Shown here: piece by piece, positions 1 through 7,082 of the stretch | How the letters are laid out: each line of letters begins with the position of its first letter | Numbering within the stretch: position 1 is the first letter of the stretch | Assembly (NCBI RefSeq): GCF_011601265.1 | Contig: NZ_JAAOLX010000004.1 | Span: 124,001-188,000, forward strand | Reading direction: 5' to 3' | Source: Iodobacter violaceini | GTDB taxonomy: Bacteria > Pseudomonadota > Gammaproteobacteria > Burkholderiales > Chitinibacteraceae | Length of the DNA stretch: 64,000 nucleotides | Program-made: the position numbers and the translations under genes | The notes under the pieces: model-generated | Database searches by the model: none | The model's input: the letters and a program-made list of their open reading frames with translations, nothing else | Told to the model about the DNA's origin: nothing

Positions 1-96
1 GCGGATGCGGCTGATGCTGCGTGCTTCTTAGCCTGGGCTTTTTGCACTGCGGATGCAGCTGATGCTGCGTGCTTCTTAGCCTGAGCTTTTTGCACT
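1..96. repeat. 48-bp tandem repeat inside the basic repeat protein gene
   Basis: Units at 1-48 and 49-96 differ at only two positions and a decaying third copy starts at 97. The unit encodes 16 residues, so copy-number changes keep the frame. The array continues beyond the window edge. Confidence 0.85.
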
Positions 97-287
97 GCGG
101 ATGCAGCTGAAGCTGCAGTGTGCTTTTTAGCGGGTGTTTTTTTGGTTACATGCTTGCTTGCAGGAGCACTCGCCTTAGCGGAGTGGGTTTCTGCCTTTAC
201 AGGGGCAGAGGCTGTTTCTGCTGCCATACCCAAAGCGGTAGTCGCAACAAATACAGTAGCAGCAAGCGTTGTCAGCAGTTTGTTCAT
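1..287 (-). CDS. Secreted Lys/Ala-rich repeat protein (3' part outside window)
   Basis: An open frame begins at an ATG at 287-285 and runs off the left edge after 95 codons without a stop, so the gene is partial. An AGGA ribosome binding site lies about 9 nt upstream. Residues 1-22 (MNKLLTTLAATVFVATTALG) look like a Sec signal peptide. The mature part is rich in Lys, Ala, His and Ser and enters a 16-residue repeat containing AQAKKHAASAASAVQK. The composition recalls histone-H1-like or acid-shock-type basic proteins, but no family is recognised with confidence. The function is unknown; an envelope or periplasmic location is inferred from the signal peptide. Confidence 0.75.
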   Translation of the reverse strand, partial: MNKLLTTLAATVFVATTALGMAAETASAPVKAETHSAKASAPASKHVTKKTPAKKHTAASAASAVQKAQAKKHAASAASAVQKAQAKKHAASAAS

Positions 288-530
288 GATATAGCTTCCT
301 AAAATCGCCCGGTAGTGAGCGTGTAAATCCAGTATCTACCCCTTATGTTGATAATTCGATGTGGGTTTGGTAGCGATCTGTAACGAACTGTCCATAAAAT
401 GCCGAAAGCATAAACCAAGGTCATAAACAGACTTCCCCTCAGCTTACTGACCATTTCCCATATCAAAACACCATCACCACGAAGGCATAATGTAAGATGC
501 AAATCAGATCACAGATAAAAAGGACAGGTT

Positions 531-914
531 ATGCAGCCACTGCAATGTGCATGTCTGGTTGATGTGCAAGACCAGAAGCTGCTGCTGGTTAAAGTTCGCC
601 AGAATCAGCACTGGTATCTGCCAGGGGGCAAGATTGAGCAGGGAGAATCCCCCGATCAGGCCCTTGGCCGGGAATTAGCTGAGGAATTAGGCATTGCCAT
701 ACAGGATGCCCGCTATCTGTATACCGTGATTGCGCCAGCCTACGGGCAGGCAGGCGATGTTGAGCTGATTTGCTATCGTGCAAAATGGCAAGGCCAGCCA
801 CGCGCCATGAGCGAGATCAGCGAAGTGGCATGGCTGCCTTTGCAAAACCTCAACCAGTTTGCCCCCGCGGTACAGGTACTTTGCCGTGATTTTATCGGCG
901 GCGTACCTGCGTAG
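531..914 (+). CDS. NUDIX hydrolase
   Basis: The 127-residue product has a complete Nudix box at residues 33-55 (G-x5-E-x7-REL-x-EELG-I), which binds the divalent metal and the diphosphate of a nucleoside-diphosphate-linked substrate. Length and the early box fit the MutT-like ADP-ribose/NTP pyrophosphatase group; the substrate cannot be read from sequence. The ATG follows an AGGACAGG-type ribosome binding site. An acyltransferase gene starts 21 nt downstream on the same strand, so the two are probably cotranscribed. The family call is secure; the specific activity is not. Confidence 0.9.
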   Translation: MQPLQCACLVDVQDQKLLLVKVRQNQHWYLPGGKIEQGESPDQALGRELAEELGIAIQDARYLYTVIAPAYGQAGDVELICYRAKWQGQPRAMSEISEVAWLPLQNLNQFAPAVQVLCRDFIGGVPA

Positions 915-935
915 TCACACCCACCGTAAACCGCC

Positions 936-2135
936 ATGCAACTTGAGCTGATGCAAAGGCCGCAAACGATGACACAAGCCCATCTGCCAGAACGATTCTA
1001 TTCGCTTGATGCCCTCAGGGGCATCGCCGCACTCTGCGTGGTGTTCTGGCACTGGCAGCATTTTTTTTACACAGGCACCACAGCAGGTCAGTTTAATCCG
1101 GATCGGCTGCCTTTTTCTGATGGCTTATCGCTTCTATATACCAAGGGATGGCTGGCCGTAGATTTGTTTTTTTGTCTTTCCGGCTTTATTTTTTACTGGC
1201 TGTATTCCAAAAAAATTGCCTGCCGGAGCATCACATCTGGCCAGTTTGCCCTGTTGAGATTTTCCAGACTTTATCCGCTGCATTTTGCCAGCTTGCTGAT
1301 TGTGGCAATTGGCCAGCTGTGGGTCAGCCACACACGGGGGAATTACTTTGTTTATCCCTGTAATGATGCCAAACATTTTTTGCTTAATCTTTTGTTTACA
1401 TCTTCATGGGGATTTGAGCAGGGCTACTCATTTAATGCCCCGATATGGTCTGTTTCTGTAGAAGTTCTTTTGTATATTGTATTCTTCAGCTGCTGCCGCC
1501 TCTTGCCTGTCCGGGCCGTTATTTTAGCGGCAATATCCATTACCGGCTTTCAGCTGATCCAGGATTATTATTTGCCCACAGGCCGGGGTATTGGCTCGTT
1601 TTTTCTGGGCGGCCTTGTGTTTATCGCTTACCAGGCCGTGCTTAAATCAAAACACGCTGCAGCACTGAGGCAATTCGTACTGGTGATCACGTTTTGTGCA
1701 TGGCTCCTTTGCATCGCCGCCCTGCATCAAAAAACCGATTTTAATTCGCTCACTATTTTTAATTACCCCTTAGCACACAGAATGCTGGAGCTGATCTGGT
1801 CATGGCCGGTTGTGGTACTTTTTCCGCTCAGTATTTTATCGCTGGCACTGATTGAAACGCGGCATGGCCCATTCGCCAGACGTATCGCTTTTTTAGGTGA
1901 TATTTCGTATTCATCTTATTTGCTGCATTTTCCGCTGCAAATTTTATTTTCAATCCTGCTGGCTTATTTCTCATTCGATCAGGCTATTTATTACTCCCCA
2001 TGGCTGATGCTGTTATTCTTTGCTCTGCTGCTGCTGATTAGTTTTATTAGCTTCCGATATTTTGAAATGCCTGCCCAAAAGCGATTACGACAAATCAATC
2101 TGTTGGGGCAAAAAACGGTACAAAGCACCATATAG
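936..2135 (+). CDS. Acyltransferase 3 family membrane protein (OafA/YrhL-like)
   Basis: This is a 399-residue polytopic membrane protein with about ten hydrophobic segments. It carries the family N-terminal signature: ALRGIAAL followed by a His in VVFWHW, then an FFCLSGF segment. Members transfer acyl groups (often acetyl) onto surface sugars such as O-antigen, peptidoglycan or secreted polysaccharide at the inner membrane. No other cell-surface polysaccharide gene lies nearby, so the acceptor is unknown. The upstream NUDIX gene ends 21 nt before, suggesting one transcript. The start is the first ATG after that gene; an in-frame ATG at residue 12 is an alternative. Confidence 0.88.
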   Translation: MQLELMQRPQTMTQAHLPERFYSLDALRGIAALCVVFWHWQHFFYTGTTAGQFNPDRLPFSDGLSLLYTKGWLAVDLFFCLSGFIFYWLYSKKIACRSITSGQFALLRFSRLYPLHFASLLIVAIGQLWVSHTRGNYFVYPCNDAKHFLLNLLFTSSWGFEQGYSFNAPIWSVSVEVLLYIVFFSCCRLLPVRAVILAAISITGFQLIQDYYLPTGRGIGSFFLGGLVFIAYQAVLKSKHAAALRQFVLVITFCAWLLCIAALHQKTDFNSLTIFNYPLAHRMLELIWSWPVVVLFPLSILSLALIETRHGPFARRIAFLGDISYSSYLLHFPLQILFSILLAYFSFDQAIYYSPWLMLLFFALLLLISFISFRYFEMPAQKRLRQINLLGQKTVQSTI

Positions 2136-2300
2136 CTCTGGATTAAACCACTTAGCCCCAAAAAAACCACCAGCAAAATATTGAAAGCCCCCTTTTAAGG
2201 CGGGTTCAATCATTTTTCACCAACTTATTACTTTGATTTAGCTGCGCTTAGCCCGCAGGATTCATCCCTTATATAAACAAACGCCCCACATCCGGCCACC

Positions 2301-3698
2301 ATGCTGCGCTACTTTTCCTTTCGTACCCTCCTGATTATTGGCTTTGCTTTAGTGGCACTCACTCCTTCGGCAGCGCTGGTGCAGCTTCGCTATGGCCTGG
2401 CGGGGCTGACCATTAAGGCGCAACAACAGCAGGATCAGGCCAGTGACTGGTCTAATGCTTCGCAACAATCTCAGGAGCAAGCGCTGCATCTGGAGCGGGC
2501 CAGCAGGCAATTATTAATTTTGCCTGAAGCCACTTTTCTAAACGCCGCCCTCAGTGCCAAAGCCCGTCTGGAAGCCGCTCAACAAACATTTAGTACCCAC
2601 CCGCTTCTTCGCCACAGCAGCCAGAGTGTTTTACAACTGCTGCAGAAGGCAGATCCTAAGCGGCGACTTAAGAAAGCACAGGTGAATGCCTTATTCAGCC
2701 TGTTGAATGAGCAGCTTAAAAATCAGGATCAGCTCATTGAGCAACAGCTGGCCCAGCAACGCCAGCAATGGCTGGCAGAAGTCAGCCAGAAACAAAAGCA
2801 GGTGGATCAGCTGGCCATTCTGTCGCCCGTTGCAGCCCTGAGCCTGGCTATTTTAATGGCGGTGATGTTCAGCTGGCCGATAGGGCAACTCAAACGCAAG
2901 ATTACCCGGCTGGCTCAGGGGCAGCGCGGGCAAAGCTGGCGCCTTGCCGGCCCTGCCGATTTGCAGGGTTTAGCCAAGTCGCTGGCCGAGCTTGATTTAC
3001 GGCTGGTGGCACTGGAAGCCCAGAAAGCACAGTTTTTTCGCCATGTTTCTCACGAGCTAAAAACCCCGCTGGCCGTGATTCACGAGGCGTCATCCCTGTT
3101 GCAAGAAGAAGTGCTGGGCAATTTAAACCAGCAGCAAAAAGAAATCAGCGCCATGGTACAAAGCAATGTGCATACCTTAAGGCAGCGTGTGGACGCGCTT
3201 TTGGCGCATGATGCAGGGCGCTGGCTGTCTGCCGGGCTGGAAATCACGCCCCTGGTGATTGAACAATTTTTAGCTCAGCGCCTGCAGCAATGGCGCATTT
3301 TACTGACCAAAAAATCCCTGCGTATCCGGCAATCCGGCGCGGCCATTCAGACAAGCGCAGATCATGCCAAGCTGGGGATTATCCTGGATAATTTGCTGCT
3401 GAATGCTATTCGCTTTAGCCCTCCTGAGGGCGAAATTGCCATCTCTTACGGACAAACCGGCCAGCAAAGCTGGGTAGAAATCCAGGACCAGGGCCCCGGC
3501 GTTGCAAGCGAAGAGACAGAATCCATTTTTGAACCATTTCACTGCGGCCCCGCCCCCGAGGGCGAATCTGCAGGCTCCGGCATTGGGCTGACCATGGCCA
3601 GAAGTTTTGCCCAGCTCATGCACGGTGATGTAGAACTCATCCCCAGCCAGCAAGGCGCATGTTTTCGCCTTCACTGGCAGCTACAAGGTCAACCATGA
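2301..3698 (+). CDS. qseE: Sensor histidine kinase of QseE/GlrK type
   Basis: The product has 465 residues. One membrane segment lies at about 10-28 and another at about 172-192, with a periplasmic helical region rich in Gln between them. A HAMP-like linker follows, then the HisKA motif SHELKTP with phospho-acceptor His251. The catalytic domain has N-box residues near 364-368, DQGPG (396-400) and GSGIGL (425-430). Its stop overlaps the start of a lipoprotein gene (ATGA), and that gene overlaps a sigma-54 response regulator. This order matches enterobacterial qseE-qseG-qseF (glrK-yfhG-glrR), which controls envelope-related genes. The signal sensed here is unknown. No strong ribosome binding site is visible before 2301. 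Confidence 0.87.
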   Translation: MLRYFSFRTLLIIGFALVALTPSAALVQLRYGLAGLTIKAQQQQDQASDWSNASQQSQEQALHLERASRQLLILPEATFLNAALSAKARLEAAQQTFSTHPLLRHSSQSVLQLLQKADPKRRLKKAQVNALFSLLNEQLKNQDQLIEQQLAQQRQQWLAEVSQKQKQVDQLAILSPVAALSLAILMAVMFSWPIGQLKRKITRLAQGQRGQSWRLAGPADLQGLAKSLAELDLRLVALEAQKAQFFRHVSHELKTPLAVIHEASSLLQEEVLGNLNQQQKEISAMVQSNVHTLRQRVDALLAHDAGRWLSAGLEITPLVIEQFLAQRLQQWRILLTKKSLRIRQSGAAIQTSADHAKLGIILDNLLLNAIRFSPPEGEIAISYGQTGQQSWVEIQDQGPGVASEETESIFEPFHCGPAPEGESAGSGIGLTMARSFAQLMHGDVELIPSQQGACFRLHWQLQGQP

Positions 3699-4141
3699 AA
3701 GACGCAATTCCTTTATGTATTCCCATCAGCATTTTTTTGGGCTGCATGGCGCTTGGCGCCTGCACCACCACCGGCCCTGTCAGCGCGCCGCCTGTGACTG
3801 CATCCGCTGTTGCGTGCAAGCCTGAAATTGCATCTGCACCGGCCAGCGCCATGCCCGCCGATAAACTGCAGGCACTGGCTCAGCAGCTTATGAGTAATCA
3901 TGCTGATCTGAACCGCATCCAAACTCAGCTGGATGCCATTCAGATCACAGATCCTGTGAGCCAGAGCTTTGCCCAGCTGATGGCCAGCCAGCTGGCCGAG
4001 CGCAAAAGACTGAGCAGCCTGCTTGATAAGCAAACAGCGGCCACCAAAGAGCAGCAAAAACGTGCGAATGATCTGGCGGCCAAGCTGGATGCCTTAAAAG
4101 AAATGGAAAAAGACATGCTGGAAAGGAATAAAAAACCATGA
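3695..4141 (+). CDS. qseG: QseG-like lipoprotein of the qseEGF operon
   Basis: The 148-residue product starts at the ATG that overlaps the kinase stop (ATGA). Its N-terminus is a lipoprotein signal with lipobox LGAC and Cys23 as the modified residue. The mature part contains a helical, Gln/Lys/Glu-rich region likely to form a coiled coil. In enterics the middle gene encodes an outer-membrane lipoprotein that interacts with the kinase QseE. Sequence alone gives weak homology, so the name rests mainly on the operon position and lipoprotein architecture. Its stop overlaps the downstream regulator start by ATGA, implying translational coupling of all three genes. Confidence 0.75.
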   Translation: MKDAIPLCIPISIFLGCMALGACTTTGPVSAPPVTASAVACKPEIASAPASAMPADKLQALAQQLMSNHADLNRIQTQLDAIQITDPVSQSFAQLMASQLAERKRLSSLLDKQTAATKEQQKRANDLAAKLDALKEMEKDMLERNKKP

Positions 4142-5490
4142 GCAATAAAATTTTGCTGGTTGATGATGATCCCGATCTCTTACGTCTGGTTTCCATACGC
4201 CTGATTGCCGCAGGCTATGAAGTAGAAGCCGCCGCCAGCGCCGAAGCGGCGCTTAATGCACTTGCCGTGCAGCGGGCAGATCTGCTGCTCTGCGACTGGA
4301 AGCTGCCCGGCATGGATGGCATGGCGCTGTTTGAAGAAGTGCGCCGCCGCTACCCCGCCCTGCCCGTGATTATGCTGACCGCCCATGGCACCGTGCCGGA
4401 TGCGATCGATGCGATCAGCCACGGCATGTTTGCCTACTTAATTAAACCCTTTGATGGTAAAGCACTGCTGGATAAAGTCAGCCAGGCCCTGGTATTAGCC
4501 AGCCCGCCCAGCCAGGACCATGCAGAGGCCGACGCGTGGCGGGCCGGTTTTATCAGCTGCAGCCCGGTGATGGACGAGCTGCTGGCCGAAGCACGGCTGG
4601 TGGCGGTGACTGATGCCAGCGTGCTGATCCGGGGTGAAAGCGGCACAGGCAAAGAAGTACTGGCCCAGGCCATCCATCGCGCCAGCCTGCGCGCCAGGCG
4701 CCCTTTTATTGCCGTGAATTGCGGTGCAATCCCGGAAAACCTGCTGGAAAGCGAGCTATTTGGCCATGAAAAAGGCGCTTTCACCGGCGCAAGCCAAAAA
4801 CAAAATGGCTTGTTTTTAGAAGCCGATGGCGGAACGATTTTTCTGGATGAAATTGGCGATATGCCGCAGCCGCTGCAAGTAAAATTACTGCGTGTTCTGC
4901 AGGAGCGTGAAGTGCGCCCGGTTGGCGCGGGCCGTGCCGTGCCGGTGAATGTGCGCGTTTTATCCGCCACCCACCGGGATTTACAATCGCTGCTGCTGGA
5001 TGGCACTTTTCGGGAAGATTTGTTTTACCGCCTGAATGTGGTGTCTTTGGCGCTGCCATCACTGACCGGGCGGCGGGAAGATATCCCCCTGCTGGCAAGG
5101 CATTTTTTAGAACAAGTGGTGGTGCGCTATGCCAAAACCGACTGCCACTTTGCCGCCGACGCGCTCAGCTTTTTAAGCACGGCCAGCTGGCCGGGCAATA
5201 TCCGGCAGCTTTCTAATTTAGTTGAGCAATGCTGCGTGCTGGCCACCGGCCCGATTATCACCCTGGCCCAGGTACAAAAAGCCATGGCCAGCGAATCAGC
5301 CGATATCCTGCCGCTGGCCGAAGCCAAACGCATTTTCGAACGGGATTACCTCGAGCGCCTGCTGCGCCTTACCGGCGGCAATGTCAGCGACGCGGCCCGC
5401 CTTGCCGATCGCAACCGCACAGAGTTTTACCGCCTGCTTCAAAAACACGATTTAGCCCCTGCGGCTTTTAAAGCAGATATCAGCTCATAA
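4138..5490 (+). CDS. qseF: Sigma-54-dependent response regulator of QseF/GlrR type
   Basis: The 450-residue product has a receiver domain (acidic DDD at 9-11, phospho-acceptor Asp53, Lys103). It is followed by a AAA+ domain with Walker A GESGTGKE (166-173), the sigma-54 contact loop GAFTGA (213-218) and Walker B FLDEIGD (235-241), and then a C-terminal Fis-type helix-turn-helix. It should activate sigma-54 RNA polymerase from upstream sites once phosphorylated by the cognate kinase. The start overlaps the lipoprotein stop (ATGA). About 280 bp downstream there is an exact TGTC-N10-GACA box and a sigma-54 promoter, making the next gene a plausible target. Confidence 0.92.
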   Translation: MSNKILLVDDDPDLLRLVSIRLIAAGYEVEAAASAEAALNALAVQRADLLLCDWKLPGMDGMALFEEVRRRYPALPVIMLTAHGTVPDAIDAISHGMFAYLIKPFDGKALLDKVSQALVLASPPSQDHAEADAWRAGFISCSPVMDELLAEARLVAVTDASVLIRGESGTGKEVLAQAIHRASLRARRPFIAVNCGAIPENLLESELFGHEKGAFTGASQKQNGLFLEADGGTIFLDEIGDMPQPLQVKLLRVLQEREVRPVGAGRAVPVNVRVLSATHRDLQSLLLDGTFREDLFYRLNVVSLALPSLTGRREDIPLLARHFLEQVVVRYAKTDCHFAADALSFLSTASWPGNIRQLSNLVEQCCVLATGPIITLAQVQKAMASESADILPLAEAKRIFERDYLERLLRLTGGNVSDAARLADRNRTEFYRLLQKHDLAPAAFKADISS

Positions 5491-5546
5491 GCACGGCCAT
5501 CTGCAGCAGCACTCAGGGCCATAAATATTTGCACAAGCTGATATGC

Positions 5547-5570
5547 CCTCCCACTTTAAAAAGCGGGAGG
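5547..5570 (+). terminator. Hairpin after qseF
   Basis: CCTCCC-A-CTTT/AAAG-C-GGGAGG forms a near-perfect stem (10 pairs, one internal mismatch, tiny loop) 57 nt after the qseF stop. No T-run follows, so it is either a weak terminator or a transcript-stabilising hairpin. Confidence 0.5.
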
Positions 5571-5772
5571 TGTACCACTGAATGAATTGCAAAAAGTTGT
5601 ACAGATGCTTATTGGCTCACAGCAAGCATGATGCCTGCCCCGCCTGAATCTTCGCAAAACCCCGCCCAAGGCCTATTTCACCCGACGCTGAAGCATCGCT
5701 GTCTGTGCGTCGGGCTTTAGCAACAACAATTTCCCATACAAATCAATCACTTAAGAAAACAACTCTTTATGC

Positions 5773-5790
5773 TGTCGTGAAATGGCGACA
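5773..5790 (+). promoter_or_regulatory. Candidate GlrR/QseF binding site (TGTC-N10-GACA)
   Basis: The sequence TGTCGTGAAATGGCGACA matches exactly the palindromic TGTC-N10-GACA consensus described for enterobacterial GlrR. Its centre is about 100 bp upstream of the predicted start site of the sigma-54 promoter at 5856-5871, a normal activator distance. A GlrR-type gene lies immediately upstream. Confidence 0.7.
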
Positions 5791-5855
5791 TACATACCCC
5801 CCCTCAGTCTTTGGCGAAAAAACATAACTAATTGAATATAAAGAGATTTTTTATA

Positions 5856-5871
5856 TGGCATGGTGTTTGCT
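5856..5871 (+). promoter_or_regulatory. Sigma-54 (RpoN) promoter of the 26-residue-repeat protein
   Basis: TGGCATGGTGTTTGCT carries the -24 GG and -12 GC elements with the correct spacing (TGGCAYG-N4-TTGCW). The predicted transcription start is near 5882, leaving an untranslated leader of about 47 nt before the ATG at 5929. Confidence 0.8.
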
Positions 5872-5928
5872 ATATGTAGTACATCGGACGAGTAATCGTT
5901 CCTCCATTTACCACACAAGGAAACACCC

Positions 5929-6318
5929 ATGAAAAAGAATCTACTGATCGCTACCCTGTTTGCCGCTTGCGCCGCTACTGCAGCATGGGCAAGCTCTACA
6001 GATGCTTCTGCTCCTGCCGGCCTGCGTGCAGATGCAAATGATGCATCCGATGCTTCCACGCCAGCAAGCCTGCGTGCAGATGCTAACGATGCTTCCGTAT
6101 CAACCAGCATTATTGCTGATGCAGCAGACGCATCCACCCCAGCAAGCCTGCGCGCCGATGCTAATGATGCTTCAGTGCCGGCCAGCATTATTGCTGAAGC
6201 AAGCGATGCCTCAACCCCTGCAAGCCTGCGCGCCGATGCCAATGATGCTTCAGTGCCGGCCAGCATTGTTGCCGATGCAACAGACGCTTCTGCCCCGGCC
6301 AGCGTACGCATTTCTTAA
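5929..6318 (+). CDS. Secreted Ala/Asp/Ser-rich 26-residue-repeat protein
   Basis: The 129-residue product has a signal peptide (residues 1-21, ending in AWA). The mature region is almost entirely repeats: three units of 26 residues starting DASTPASLRADANDAS, flanked by degenerate copies. It contains no Cys or aromatic residues after the signal region. The mature protein is acidic and probably disordered or elongated in the periplasm or outside the cell. No family is recognised. The ATG is preceded by an AAGGAAA ribosome binding site. Transcription is likely driven by the sigma-54 promoter at 5856-5871 under the QseF-type regulator encoded upstream, and it ends at the terminator at 6338-6367. 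Confidence 0.8.
   Translation: MKKNLLIATLFAACAATAAWASSTDASAPAGLRADANDASDASTPASLRADANDASVSTSIIADAADASTPASLRADANDASVPASIIAEASDASTPASLRADANDASVPASIVADATDASAPASVRIS
6049..6282 (+). repeat. Three 78-bp tandem repeats encoding 26-residue units
   Basis: Units at 6049-6126, 6127-6204 and 6205-6282 are in frame with the gene and differ mostly by silent or conservative changes; a partial fourth unit follows. The second and third units are the most alike, suggesting a recent duplication. Confidence 0.9.
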
Positions 6319-6337
6319 GCACAACAGTTTGTGCAAT

Positions 6338-6367
6338 AAAAAAACCACGACCGGCTCGTGGTTTTTT
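6338..6367. terminator. Bidirectional rho-independent terminator
   Basis: A CCACGA/TCGTGG stem with a five-base loop is flanked by an A-run on the left and a T-run on the right. It serves the repeat protein gene (+) and the convergent TetR gene (-). Confidence 0.9.
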
Positions 6368-6385
6368 CGTTTTTAATTCAACACC

Positions 6386-6958
6386 TTAAATGGCCGGCTT
6401 AGTCAGAGTACCCAGCGTAAACAGTAATCCGCTCATTGCCCGCTTAAAGGGCACCTCGCTATTTTCGGCTCTGGCCACTACATACGCGCCTTGCAGTACT
6501 GAAACGATCATTGCCGCAAGATCTGCGGTTTCAAATACATACAAAAACTCATGATTAGCCTGCCCACTGTCCAGCACATCGATAAGACGCTGCTGCAAGC
6601 CGGAAAAGATCTCATCCACTGGCTGGCGCAGCTCTTCAAGTGCAATAATCTCCGGGTCCTGGGCCAGCCGCCCCATTCTGCATCCCCGTAATACATCCCG
6701 CTCTCTTTGCAAAAAAGCCGTGATCTGGGCCAGTGCTGTGCCTTGAAAATTCAGCTCTGCATCAATCTGAGCCTGCATTTCAGCCGCGCTGCGCTGAATC
6801 GCCGCCAATGCCAGCGCCGCTTTGCCGCTGAAATGGTGGTACATACTGCCCTGGCCCGCGCCTGCCCTTTGCTGAATCGCTTTGGGGCTCATGCCCACAT
6901 AGCCCCGCTCCCAAAGCAGCGCCTGGGCACTTGTAATTAAGTTTTCTTTTGCATCCAT
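6386..6958 (-). CDS. TetR/AcrR family transcriptional repressor
   Basis: The 190-residue product has an N-terminal TetR helix-turn-helix (about residues 5-50, with GMSPKAIQQRAGAGQGSMYHHF), followed by an all-helical ligand-binding domain. The start MDAKEN at 6958 is chosen because it matches normal TetR N-termini; a longer in-frame extension to 7066 would overlap the operator region. It diverges from an MFS transporter gene. Two inverted repeats in the shared intergenic region are likely its operators. It probably represses itself and the transporter until an unidentified ligand binds. Confidence 0.88.
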   Translation of the reverse strand: MDAKENLITSAQALLWERGYVGMSPKAIQQRAGAGQGSMYHHFSGKAALALAAIQRSAAEMQAQIDAELNFQGTALAQITAFLQRERDVLRGCRMGRLAQDPEIIALEELRQPVDEIFSGLQQRLIDVLDSGQANHEFLYVFETADLAAMIVSVLQGAYVVARAENSEVPFKRAMSGLLFTLGTLTKPAI

Positions 6959-6965
6959 GGCTTGA

Positions 6966-6987
6966 TTGTACAAATCAGTAGGTACAA
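6966..6987. promoter_or_regulatory. Candidate TetR operator 1
   Basis: TTGTAC-N10-GTACAA is a perfect inverted repeat just upstream of the regulator start. It contains AGTAGGTAC, the complement of which (GTACCTACT) recurs in the second site. Confidence 0.55.
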
Positions 6988-7034
6988 AAGCAAATAACCC
7001 ATTTTTAACACACCACAAACATCGCTTGTTTCTG

Positions 7035-7050
7035 TACCTACTAGTATGTA
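7035..7050. promoter_or_regulatory. Candidate TetR operator 2
   Basis: TACCTACTAGTATGTA is a 16-bp palindrome with a single mismatched pair, placed 33 bp before the transporter ATG. It shares the TACCTACT half-site with operator 1. Confidence 0.65.
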
Positions 7051-7082
7051 AACTATTTTTGCACATCGATCAGGAGCAAACA

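Noticed and set aside
1-96. CRISPR array
   Set aside because: The repeats are contiguous, in frame and have no unique spacers.
299-502. Minus-strand open frame of 67 codons
   Set aside because: No ribosome binding site or recognisable protein features; it lies in the promoter region of the gene at 1-287.
5751-6311. Minus-strand frame of 186 codons opposite the repeat gene
   Set aside because: A mirror of the repetitive coding strand; it runs through the sigma-54 promoter and GlrR box and has no start context.
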